Assembly (NCBI GenBank): GCA_023807065.1
Contig: JAJJLU010003610.1
Coordinates: forward strand, 1 to 45,939
Length of the DNA: 45,939 nt
DNA from: Isotricha intestinalis
Lineage: Eukaryota; Ciliophora; Litostomatea; Vestibuliferida; Isotrichidae
Direction: 5' to 3'
Both the position numbers and the translations under genes were made by a program. Within the stretch, counting starts at the first letter, position 1. The number at the start of each line of letters is the position of its first letter. The notes beneath the pieces are model-generated. The model saw only the letters and a program-made list of their open reading frames with translations, was not told where the DNA came from and ran no database searches. Positions 1-7,761 of this stretch are shown here, piece by piece.

Positions 1-8
1 AAACAACA

Positions 9-18
9 CCCCCCCCCC
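9..18. repeat. Poly-C homopolymer run at window edge
   Basis: Ten consecutive C, flanked by short A/C sequence, at the very left end. No other C or G run of this length was noticed in the window, whose composition is strongly A+T. It is not a repeated unit such as the C4A2 or C4A4 ciliate telomere, so a telomere is not supported. It could be a degenerate telomere-associated stretch, a contig-edge artefact or a chance tract. Confidence 0.8.
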
Positions 19-210
19 ACAAATTGTTAAAATACGGTAAATATATATGATATTTTAAAATCAAATGAATATCTTAAAAAAACTAATGTAAATATTGATG
101 TTTTTTAAAAGAAATTATATATTTTTTTTTTAAAAAATATCTAATTTCATAATATTTTAAACATATTTAAATTCTTATAAAACTGAAAAATTAATTTAAT
201 TCTGATTTAG

Positions 211-362
211 GAGCATTGTATCAAAAAATAAAAGATAAAAATAAAATGGTATTTATTAGAAATCAATCAAATTTGAATGAAAGACAAAATAATCAAGATT
301 ATCTTATTAATTTACTTGAAGATATGTGTAATAAAATCACTCAAGCTAATGACATTCTTTAA
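211..362 (+). CDS. Possible orphan terminal exon, unknown product
   Basis: An open frame of about 50 codons ends at TAA (360-362). It contains an in-frame ATG at 246 that would by itself give a 38-residue peptide ending QANDIL. The frame is open upstream to a TTTAG at 206-210, which matches the acceptor form of the introns resolved in the kinase genes of this window. The composition (Asn, Lys, Gln, Leu, Asp-rich, e.g. YLINLLEDMCNKITQ) looks like coding rather than gap sequence. No matching first exon could be found in bases 1-205, so the rest may lie left of the window or be lost. It may equally be a short chance ORF. Confidence 0.3.
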
Positions 363-463
363 ACTCCTTTATTTAATTTTTTTTTTGATTTAAAACTTTT
401 AAAATTTTAAAAGGAATAAAATAAAATTTTTTTTTATAAAAATATTTATATATATATTTTAAT

Positions 464-796
464 TTATTCTTCTTTCATAGAATTATTTCTTTTATAAATC
501 ATTTTTAAATTAGTTCGAATAATTTTAAATTGTTTATCTAAATTTTCTTCTTTAGACAATTTTTCATTATCTAATAAAGAAATAATTTTTTCAACACCTT
601 TCTTACATTTATCCTTTTCAATTAATATTCTAATATTTTCTAAAAAACCTTCATATAACCCTAATTCAATTCCTTTTTGTACTCCTTCTCTAAACCCTTC
701 ATTATAAGAATCTTCCTTTGCCCTTTGAATTCCTTCTTTAACTCCAATATCATAATATTCTTTTTTTAATTTAATTTCCTCTTCATTATTAAACAT
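464..796 (-). CDS. LTO1/YAE1-like deca-GX3 motif protein
   Basis: A 110-residue protein. Residues about 14-52 carry Gly at four-residue spacing (IGVKEG, then EGFREGVQKGIELGLYEGF), which is the GX3 signature of the Yae1/Lto1 family. In yeast and humans these two proteins form a complex with the ABC protein Rli1/ABCE1 and recruit the cytosolic iron-sulphur assembly machinery to it, supporting ribosome recycling. The length fits the short Lto1 type better than Yae1. The remainder is a charged, probably helical tail. The C-terminus is MKEE, so the terminal Trp used by yeast Lto1 to dock on the targeting complex is absent. Family membership rests on the Gly ladder alone; the gene stands by itself, convergent with the possible exon at 211-362. 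Confidence 0.65.
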   Translation of the reverse strand: MFNNEEEIKLKKEYYDIGVKEGIQRAKEDSYNEGFREGVQKGIELGLYEGFLENIRILIEKDKCKKGVEKIISLLDNEKLSKEENLDKQFKIIRTNLKMIYKRNNSMKEE

Positions 797-896
797 AAAA
801 TATTTATATTAAATAAAAATAAAAAAACAAAATATTAAAGAATATAATCAAGTAAATTATCTTATTCTGAACAATAGAGCATTTAATAAATGTAAA

Positions 897-1667
897 TTAA
901 GTATAATATTCAGGTTGATTTTTTAAAAAATATTTCCTATTTTTAAAATCTTTTTCAAGAATCCAAAAGCCAAAATTTAAAGGATTTTTTAATTGTTGGC
1001 AATCTTCAATAGTCATATCAGTTAGATATCTTAACATTAATCTCATAACAATAGAATGAAAAATAATAATATAATTATCATATTTTTCTTTACTAAATTC
1101 AGTATCTTTAAGTAAATCTTGATAAAAAGAAATTAACCTTAAATTTACATCTGCTCCACTTTCTCCGTTTAGAAATCTATAATAAAATTTACCAACCCAA
1201 ACTCTTGAAAAATAACTTTTATCATCATAATAATGCAAATTACCAAATTCTTGTTCTCTTAATCTATGATCATAATAAACTAATTTTTTATTATTTTTAA
1301 AACTTTCTAATATATGAGAATAAGTTTGTCTTGCTCTTAAATGAGTAGAAACATAAAATTTAATTGATTCATTATGAATTATTTTTCTTATATTTTTTCC
1401 TAATATTTTTGCTTCTTCATGTCCTTTATCAGTTAATGTTACTCTATTATCTGGAATTTTTTCATTTAATCTTTTATTTAAATTTGCAATTGATTCTCCA
1501 TGACAAACTAAAAATATTCTTTTTGGCATTTTTCTATATAAATAATTTTGATTATGTTCTATTATTGAATGAGATATTTTTTCCATTAGTGGATTGTAAA
1601 ATATGTAACCTGTTGATAGGAAAGATATTGGAATTATTAACTTTTTACATATTGAAGATGGGTTCAT
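897..1667 (-). CDS. Histidine phosphatase (PGAM-like) family protein, R-to-C in RHG
   Basis: A 256-residue protein of the phosphoglycerate-mutase-like histidine phosphatase superfamily. After a hydrophobic N-terminal segment (residues about 9-27, a possible membrane anchor or signal) comes FLVCHGES at residues 52-59, the place of the LVRHGES motif, with nucleophile His56. Further family hallmarks are LTDKGHEEA, the STHLRARQTY segment with the second conserved Arg, REQEFGNL, and a late FHSIVMRLM segment giving the second catalytic His. The first Arg of RHG, which binds the phosphate, is Cys55 (TGT, one transition from CGT). Known members include phosphatases, mutases and catalytically dead regulators, so substrate and activity are unknown. 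Fold assignment is firm; activity is uncertain. Confidence 0.85.
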   Translation of the reverse strand: MNPSSICKKLIIPISFLSTGYIFYNPLMEKISHSIIEHNQNYLYRKMPKRIFLVCHGESIANLNKRLNEKIPDNRVTLTDKGHEEAKILGKNIRKIIHNESIKFYVSTHLRARQTYSHILESFKNNKKLVYYDHRLREQEFGNLHYYDDKSYFSRVWVGKFYYRFLNGESGADVNLRLISFYQDLLKDTEFSKEKYDNYIIIFHSIVMRLMLRYLTDMTIEDCQQLKNPLNFGFWILEKDFKNRKYFLKNQPEYYT

Positions 1668-1751
1668 TTTTTTTAAAAGGTTTTTATAAGTATATATTTA
1701 TATATGTATTTTTTGTTATTTAATTTATTATTTATTTTTATTTTTTTTATA

Positions 1752-4562
1752 TTATTTAAAACTTACTTTTTCTTTTAAGGAATCTAAAATAATGATTATT
1801 TCTTCACTTTTTCTTTTGAAATCTTCTATTTCATTTGATATTTCTATAAATAATTTATCTAATTCATCTTGATTATTTTTATCACTTAATATAAATTTAT
1901 CAACAAATAAAGGATAATTAACAATCATATTTAATATTTTATAAATTTTACTCATATATTTATTATCATTTAATCCAAGGAAATTATATATATCTTTTAT
2001 AAATCTTGTATGTGAATTAATTGCTTGATCAATTGATGTAATATTTGATAATGTAATTTCAAATTTATTTATAAATTTATCGATTACAAAATGAAAAACA
2101 TAAAATTCTAATGAACTCGCAAAATCCATAATAAATAATCTATAACTAATGAAATATTTTGTAAATTGTTGTTGATAAGGAAAATCAAAGAAAATTTTTT
2201 TCAATTTTTTATCTAAATTTATATCTCTAACTAAAATAAAACTTCTTTTTAATTTAACTATAAAATTAAAAACACTATTATAATTTTTCATAACATTTTC
2301 ATCAAATAAAATACTTGTAGGAAGAGGAGCAATGTAATTTAAATTAATTAAATCTTCTGAAGAATGATGAATAAAGCTTTTAACGTCATTAAATGATATA
2401 TGAATATTTTCAACAATTTCATCTTTAAATTGATTTAAATCAGTACCTAAAGTACTTGCTAATTCATTTATTAAACTTTTTAAAAAAAAATTATTTTCCA
2501 TTGTCAAAGTATTTTCAGATTTAACTTTATTAAAAATAAAATTGTTTAATTCTATTATAAATTTATTCATACTAAATCCAGCTTTAAATAAAAAGATAAA
2601 AAATACTAAATCAAATTTTGATTTTACATTTAATCTATCAAATAAAACATTTAAAAATTTGGAATTCATAATTTTATTCATTTCGTTTATTTTATTTAAA
2701 AAAAGATGATTAATAATAACATTAATATTATAAATTTTAATATTTTCTTTATTTCTATTTTTTGAAATTTCATTTATTGTATTAAATATTTTAGTTACAT
2801 CTTTATTTGTTAAATTATTATATAAAGGATTTATTTGTGTAAGAATATTTTCTTTTTTTTTAATAATATTATTTTCAAAAATATTTAAATCTTCCATTTC
2901 AATATCATTTTCATTTATTAATTGATTTATATTATTTGTGTCTTGTAAAAAATTGATTAAACCTTCTTCTTTTTTTTCTTCTTGTTTTTCATTTTGATTT
3001 TCTTTTATAAATTTTAAATCATTTAATTCTTTTCCATTTTCTAATATTTCTAATTTTCTAATTTTTAATTTTTCATTTAATAATTTTAATTCATTAAAAG
3101 AATCATCTTGTTTTAATTGTTTTTTATTAAATAAATTTTCAATATTTATTTCATTGTTTTGTTCAAAAAAAAGTTCTTTATTAAATTCATCTGAATAATT
3201 AATAACATTTAAATTTTTTATTAAAAAAGTAATTTTCCCAGTTTCTAAAATTTTAAAATGAATATTATTTAACATAAAAGGAAGCGGAACACAAGCAACT
3301 TCTTTTTTATTTAAAGGATAAGACTTTATTTTAAAACATTCAATCCAATTTAATATTTTAAATCTTTCATTATAATTAAATATAATTTTTTTATCATCTT
3401 TTTTTGTAAAAATATGATCAATAAAAAATTCATTGTATATATCAATTAAATTCCCATTTAATATAAATTCATATATAAATTTGACATAAATTTCCATAAT
3501 ATAAATAAATATTTCAGTATATAATTCATTTTCATAATTCGCTCTCTTATACATCATATCTATTAAGTATTTATCTAATAAACAATTTGTTATTTTTTTT
3601 TGTTCTTTTATATTTTCTTTTAAAGAAATTATATATTTTGACAAAAATGAAAAATATTCTTCTATAAGAAAAATATTTTCTTGATAAAATATAATAAATC
3701 TCATTATTGTAATTTTATGCTTTTTATATAGAAGATATTGTATATATTCATTACTTTTAAGAATTAAATTATTTAAAAAATGACATTTTGATATTGTATG
3801 AATAAATAAAAAATTCTCAATTTTTATATTTTCAATTTTTCCTTTTTGATAATAAAGGACTTTCATAAATTGATCAATTATTTCATCTCTAATTTTGATA
3901 AATTCTCTAATTATAGAAATAATTTTTTGAATAATTATCGTATTAATACCATATTTTTCAAAAATAAGATGAATATTTCTTAAAAACATATTTTTATTCC
4001 TCATAATTTGTAATTGTTTTAAAATATTTATCAACAAATCTTTTGACATATCTAAAGGAGAATATTTTTCAAATTTATCTACAAATATATTTTCATTATT
4101 AATATCTTCTTCTTCAATGAAATGAGTAAATAAATGAAGAATATCATTTAAAATAAAATCATTATCAACATAAGTTAATTTTTCTAGTAAATCTCTATTC
4201 AATCTTTGATTTAGTTGTAATAAATGTTCATAAAAAATTTTTGGCATTTTCTGAAAATAATCATTATTAGTAAAAAGCTTTGAATATGAATTAAATAAAT
4301 AATTACTTTTATTATTATTATTTAAATTGAAAAAATTTGGAATAATTTCTTCTTTTTTATTATTATTTTGAAAATTAATAAGTTGATGATTATTATTTTC
4401 AATTTGATTTATTTCTTCTTTATTTGAATTTTCTATATTTTCTTCATCTTCATCTTCAGTCCAACTAGGAGTTTTTTCTTTATAATCAACTTCAGGAATA
4501 TCAACAGTTCTTTCAATTTCAATAATATATTTAGCTCCTTCTTCATCAATATTATTCATCAT
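1752..4562 (-). CDS. Gamma-tubulin complex component (GCP/Spc97-Spc98 family)
   Basis: A 936-residue protein of the family that binds gamma-tubulin and nucleates microtubules at centrosomes and basal bodies. The N-terminal 90 residues are acidic and Asn-rich. The N-terminal helical GRIP1-like part starts near FYEHLLQLNQRLNRDLL. The C-terminal GRIP2-like, gamma-tubulin-binding part is best seen near residues 740-770 (YIAPLPTSILFDENVMKNYN, then VFNFIVKLKR), matching the family's plain W/P-L-x-hydrophobic entry and LLxLKR helix, and near 800-870 (SLEFYVFHFVIDKF, then SIDQAINSHTRFI), matching the Q-Y-Y-x-x-x and H-x-x-Y/F helices. A low-complexity Glu/Asn insert lies around residues 490-620. Which paralogue (GCP2-GCP6) cannot be told. 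The gene is divergent from the cyclin gene, about 100 bp away start to start. Confidence 0.85.
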   Translation of the reverse strand: MMNNIDEEGAKYIIEIERTVDIPEVDYKEKTPSWTEDEDEENIENSNKEEINQIENNNHQLINFQNNNKKEEIIPNFFNLNNNNKSNYLFNSYSKLFTNNDYFQKMPKIFYEHLLQLNQRLNRDLLEKLTYVDNDFILNDILHLFTHFIEEEDINNENIFVDKFEKYSPLDMSKDLLINILKQLQIMRNKNMFLRNIHLIFEKYGINTIIIQKIISIIREFIKIRDEIIDQFMKVLYYQKGKIENIKIENFLFIHTISKCHFLNNLILKSNEYIQYLLYKKHKITIMRFIIFYQENIFLIEEYFSFLSKYIISLKENIKEQKKITNCLLDKYLIDMMYKRANYENELYTEIFIYIMEIYVKFIYEFILNGNLIDIYNEFFIDHIFTKKDDKKIIFNYNERFKILNWIECFKIKSYPLNKKEVACVPLPFMLNNIHFKILETGKITFLIKNLNVINYSDEFNKELFFEQNNEINIENLFNKKQLKQDDSFNELKLLNEKLKIRKLEILENGKELNDLKFIKENQNEKQEEKKEEGLINFLQDTNNINQLINENDIEMEDLNIFENNIIKKKENILTQINPLYNNLTNKDVTKIFNTINEISKNRNKENIKIYNINVIINHLFLNKINEMNKIMNSKFLNVLFDRLNVKSKFDLVFFIFLFKAGFSMNKFIIELNNFIFNKVKSENTLTMENNFFLKSLINELASTLGTDLNQFKDEIVENIHISFNDVKSFIHHSSEDLINLNYIAPLPTSILFDENVMKNYNSVFNFIVKLKRSFILVRDINLDKKLKKIFFDFPYQQQFTKYFISYRLFIMDFASSLEFYVFHFVIDKFINKFEITLSNITSIDQAINSHTRFIKDIYNFLGLNDNKYMSKIYKILNMIVNYPLFVDKFILSDKNNQDELDKLFIEISNEIEDFKRKSEEIIIILDSLKEKVSFK

Positions 4563-4664
4563 TTAAAAAATTTAAAAAATAAATAAATTATTTTAATTTA
4601 TTAATTAATGATAATTTCAATATTTAAATTAAAAAAAATAATTATCCCATTAAAAATAAAAAAA

Positions 4665-5507
4665 ATGTCTTTTACCACAAATAAACAAAATGATCCTCAA
4701 ATAAACAGTGAATACTTAATAGAAATGTATCAAAATTTATTAAATGAAGAAAAGGATTTAAAAAGTTTATTTGGGTATATGGAAAATCAGACAGATATAA
4801 ATGAGAAAATGAGAGCAATGTTAATAGATTGGATAATAGATGTTCACTTTAAATTTAAATTAAAATCAGAAACATTATTTTTAACAGTTTGGTTAATAGA
4901 TAAATATTTATCCGAAAAACAAATGAAGAGAGGAAGACTACAATTATTAGGAGTAACTTCAATGCTTATTTCTTGTAAATATGAAGAAATTTATTCTCCT
5001 GAAATTTTTGATTTTGTTTATATCACTGAAAGTTCTTATGAAAAAAAAGATATTATTAATTTAGAATTAGAAATACTTAAAATGTTAGAATTTAATGTTA
5101 CTATTCCAACATCAAATAACTTTTATGAAATTATTTCTTCTCTTTTAAATTTTAATAAACAGGAATTTTATTTAGGAAAATATCTTTTAGAATTATTTCT
5201 TTTAGATTATAGAAGTTTAAAATATAAACCAAGTGAAATTGCAAATACAGTTTGTTATATTATAATGAAATATAGAAATAATAATGATATTTCTATCTTA
5301 GATGAAGGAGCAAATGATTTTATTTTAAATTATAGAAATAATGGAATGAATTATAAACAATGTTATGGTGATATTGCTTTTCTTCTTGAAAATTTAGATT
5401 CAACTCAATTATTATCAGTAAAAAAAAAATATATGACATCAAGTTGTCATAGAGTAGGAAGAGTGAGAAAAATATATATTGACAATCCTTCAAAATGCAA
5501 AATGTAA
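4665..5507 (+). CDS. Cyclin (mitotic A/B-type)
   Basis: A 280-residue cyclin with two cyclin folds. The cyclin box starts near residue 49 with MRAMLIDWIIDVHFKFKL, the classic MRxxLxDWLxxV signature, followed by ETLFLTVWLIDKYL, the LGVTSMLISCKYEEIYSPE helix with the conserved Lys and Glu that contact a cyclin-dependent kinase, and LELEILKMLEFNVTIPTSNN at the end of fold one. The second fold follows (residues about 160-260). No destruction box (RxxL near the N-terminus) is obvious in the short N-terminal 40 residues. An upstream in-frame ATG at 4608 would add 19 Ile/Lys-rich residues; the ATG at 4665 is preferred because it follows a run of A typical of starts here and the extra residues look like translated leader. 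Confidence 0.9.
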   Translation: MSFTTNKQNDPQINSEYLIEMYQNLLNEEKDLKSLFGYMENQTDINEKMRAMLIDWIIDVHFKFKLKSETLFLTVWLIDKYLSEKQMKRGRLQLLGVTSMLISCKYEEIYSPEIFDFVYITESSYEKKDIINLELEILKMLEFNVTIPTSNNFYEIISSLLNFNKQEFYLGKYLLELFLLDYRSLKYKPSEIANTVCYIIMKYRNNNDISILDEGANDFILNYRNNGMNYKQCYGDIAFLLENLDSTQLLSVKKKYMTSSCHRVGRVRKIYIDNPSKCKM

Positions 5508-5563
5508 ATAAATAATAAAATATTATTTATTATATAATTAATAAAAAATATTAAAAAAAATAA

Positions 5564-6115
5564 TTATTTTTTTTCTATTTTCTCTTCAATATTATCATCT
5601 TTCCATTGTCCTTCAATTTCAGAACCATCATTAAATATATATTTCCCAAAACCATTTTTTTTATCATTAACCCATTGTCCTTCAAATTGATCTCCATTAA
5701 CATAAAAATATTTTCCTTTCCCATTAAATAATCCGTTTTCAAAAGAGCCAATATAACAATCTCCATTTAAAAATATATATTTCCCTTCTTTCATTTCACC
5801 ATTAAAAAATTCTCCTTCAAAAGAAGAACCATCATTAAAAGTAAACAAACCTTTTCCTTCTTTTTTACCATTTTTCCATTCTCCATTGTATATATCACCA
5901 TTATTATATTTATATATTCCTTTCCCATTAAAAAAACCTTCTGAAAATTCACCAATATAATTTTCACCATTTGAAAAAGTATATTCTCCGTTTCCATGTT
6001 TTTTATTATTTAATATTTCTCCATGATATGAATCTCCATTTCCAAATTGAATATTAATATGTATTAAATTATTTATTTCATTTTGTAAAAGTTCATTTTC
6101 ATCTAAATTTGACAT
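5564..6115 (-). CDS. MORN-repeat protein
   Basis: A 183-residue protein made almost entirely of MORN repeats: six full units of about 23 residues plus a partial seventh, from residue about 30 to 175, each of the form (Y/F)xGEWxNGxxxGKGxYxFNDG. The fourth unit (FEGEFFNGEMKEGKYIF) is one residue short and lacks the central Gly of the usual GxG pair. MORN repeats form elongated beta-hairpin rods that often sit at membranes or the cytoskeleton; in ciliates and apicomplexans many are cortical or basal-body proteins. There is no catalytic domain fused to them, so this is probably a scaffold. The start lies only 28 bp from the start of the divergent ubiquitin-like gene, so the two share a promoter region. 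Confidence 0.95.
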   Translation of the reverse strand: MSNLDENELLQNEINNLIHINIQFGNGDSYHGEILNNKKHGNGEYTFSNGENYIGEFSEGFFNGKGIYKYNNGDIYNGEWKNGKKEGKGLFTFNDGSSFEGEFFNGEMKEGKYIFLNGDCYIGSFENGLFNGKGKYFYVNGDQFEGQWVNDKKNGFGKYIFNDGSEIEGQWKDDNIEEKIEKK

Positions 6116-6143
6116 TTTAAAATATTTTTTTAAAATAAAAAAT
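6116..6143. promoter_or_regulatory. 28-bp divergent intergenic region
   Basis: Only 28 bases, all A or T, separate the start codons of the MORN gene (minus) and the ubiquitin-like gene (plus). Both 5' leaders and any core promoter must fit here or overlap the opposite coding region. No specific motif can be named. Confidence 0.5.
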
Positions 6144-6623
6144 ATGTCTTTAAGAAAAGAGGTTGAAGCTAATCAAAAATTTAATATTATTATACAAACT
6201 TATAATCATGTTATTAGAGAATTAGAAGTTTTCCCTGAAATGACTATTGGACAGTTAAAAGTTTTAATTGAAGAAAAATTAATGATTAAAAAAGAATATC
6301 AAGAATTATTGTATTTGGTTTATAAATTAAATAATGATGAAAAACAATTAAAAGATTATTATATTAGACCTAAAGGAATTATTTTCTTAAGAGGTTTTTA
6401 TTTTCCTGTTATTTTCGTTGATTTTTATGAAAAAAAAAATAAAAATATTTTATCTATTAATATTGCTGAACAAATTCAATATATAAAAGATGAAATTATT
6501 CTTCGATTAAATTTAGAAAAAGATTTTAAATATCAATTAATTTTTAATGGGAAAATATTAGAAGATGAAAATTACTTAATTGATTATAATATTCAAAAAA
6601 TGCAAACAATATATTTTAAATAA
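6144..6623 (+). CDS. Tandem ubiquitin-like domain protein
   Basis: A 159-residue protein that appears to be two ubiquitin-like folds in a row. The first (residues about 12-85) has FNIIIQTYNHVIRELEVFPE, then MTIGQLKVLIEEKLMI as the helix and LLYLVYKLNNDEKQLKDYYI as the strand and LxxYxI turn. The second (about 90-159) has INIAEQIQYIKDEIILRLNL as the helix, then YQLIFNGKILEDENYLIDYN, which matches the QxLIFxGKxLEDxxTLxDYNI signature of ubiquitin-like proteins very well. The C-terminus ends IYFK without a Gly-Gly, so it is not a conjugated modifier; a role as an interaction adaptor is inferred. The first fold is more diverged. Confidence 0.75.
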   Translation: MSLRKEVEANQKFNIIIQTYNHVIRELEVFPEMTIGQLKVLIEEKLMIKKEYQELLYLVYKLNNDEKQLKDYYIRPKGIIFLRGFYFPVIFVDFYEKKNKNILSINIAEQIQYIKDEIILRLNLEKDFKYQLIFNGKILEDENYLIDYNIQKMQTIYFK

Positions 6624-7761
6624 AACTCAATAAAAAATTGTATTATAATTAAAAAAATAAAATAAAAAAAGTTAAAAAACAAACAAAAAAATTCAAATTG
6701 AAAATTTAAGGTTAAAGGTATTTTTTTAATAAATAATTTCATTACTTCATTAACAATTTATTTATCCCAATTTAAAAAAGAAACTTCTCAACAAATTTAA
6801 TTACTCTATTCTCTTCTAAATCAATTTTATTTCCTATAATATTTTAGAAATATTTACTTTATATTCTTTTACTTTTTCTTCACTTAATATCAAAAATATA
6901 TGTTATTATTTTAGTGCAAATATTCTTTTGAGCCTTTTTCATTTTTATCTTTTGGTCTAAGGAATTTTCATTTATTTTTTTTTCTATTTTTGTTATCGTT
7001 TTAAACATAAAGACTATTTAAATTTATAATATTTTTCTTTCAAATATATTTTCACTAAATCTAAATACTTTTATTCTTCGATTTATTTGTTTAGATGCTT
7101 TGTTTCCATTTAAAATATATGTATTTAATTATATTAATTTTATTTATTTATTTTATATTTAATTTATTTTTACATATGTTTTATTTTATTTACTTGATTT
7201 ATTTGTTAGCAATTTTTTTTAAATAAAAGATAATCTTTTTTGTTGTTGAAAAAATTTTAGAATTTTTTGTCTTTTTATTGTATATCTGATTTTTGTTTAT
7301 ATAATATATTGATTGGAAAAAGGAAACTAATAGATTTTTTGATAAAAAACAAAAAATATTAAAAAGAAAAAAGATTTATTAAAAAAATATCTATATTATA
7401 AATAAAACATATTGTTTATTTGTGTATGATTGGTAAAAATCAAAAAATATACAGCTCAAAAAAGTGTGTTAATTTATGTAATTTAGTTTTTTATTTCATT
7501 TTCATAAATTATCTTCCATAATTAATTGAAATATATGAATAATTATCTTTATTCAATATTGATATTTACTATTAATAATTGAAATTCAAAAAAAAAAATT
7601 AAAGATAATTATTATTGCTACATATTATTAGAATATTATTTCTAATAGGTAATTAATTAAGCTACTTATCCTTCATTTATTTAATCAATTTTTTCATATT
7701 TAATAAATAAAAATAAATTATTTATCTCTTTATTATGATATTTAAACAATGAATTATATTT
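6624..7761. other. Gene-poor interval with one GTPase-like relic
   Basis: About 1.1 kb of A+T-rich DNA between the convergent ends of the ubiquitin-like gene and the propeller gene. The only coding-like remnant is the 21-codon piece at 6772-6834 on the minus strand. No tRNA or other structured RNA was recognised. Confidence 0.6.
6772..6834 (-). pseudogene. Small-GTPase-like relic (NKxD segment)
   Basis: A minus-strand frame reads GNKIDLEENRVIKFVEKF and then stops (6772-6774). GNKxDL followed by E and R-V is the guanine-specificity G4 motif and the next helix of Rab/Ras-type GTPases. Immediately upstream are two Ile codons, an Asn codon and an in-frame TAA, so no intact gene exists. Further upstream on the same strand are other short coding-like bits (about 6890-7010) that could not be aligned to the G1-G3 motifs. 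It may be a decayed gene or a chance match of about twelve residues. Confidence 0.35.

Noticed and set aside
1..30. Telomere at the left end
   Set aside because: There is one C run but no repeated telomere unit such as CCCCAA or CCCCAAAA.
1364..1723. Plus-strand open frame opposite the histidine phosphatase
   Set aside because: It is Leu/Phe/Ile-rich antisense translation of a well-supported gene, as are the similar hydrophobic frames elsewhere.
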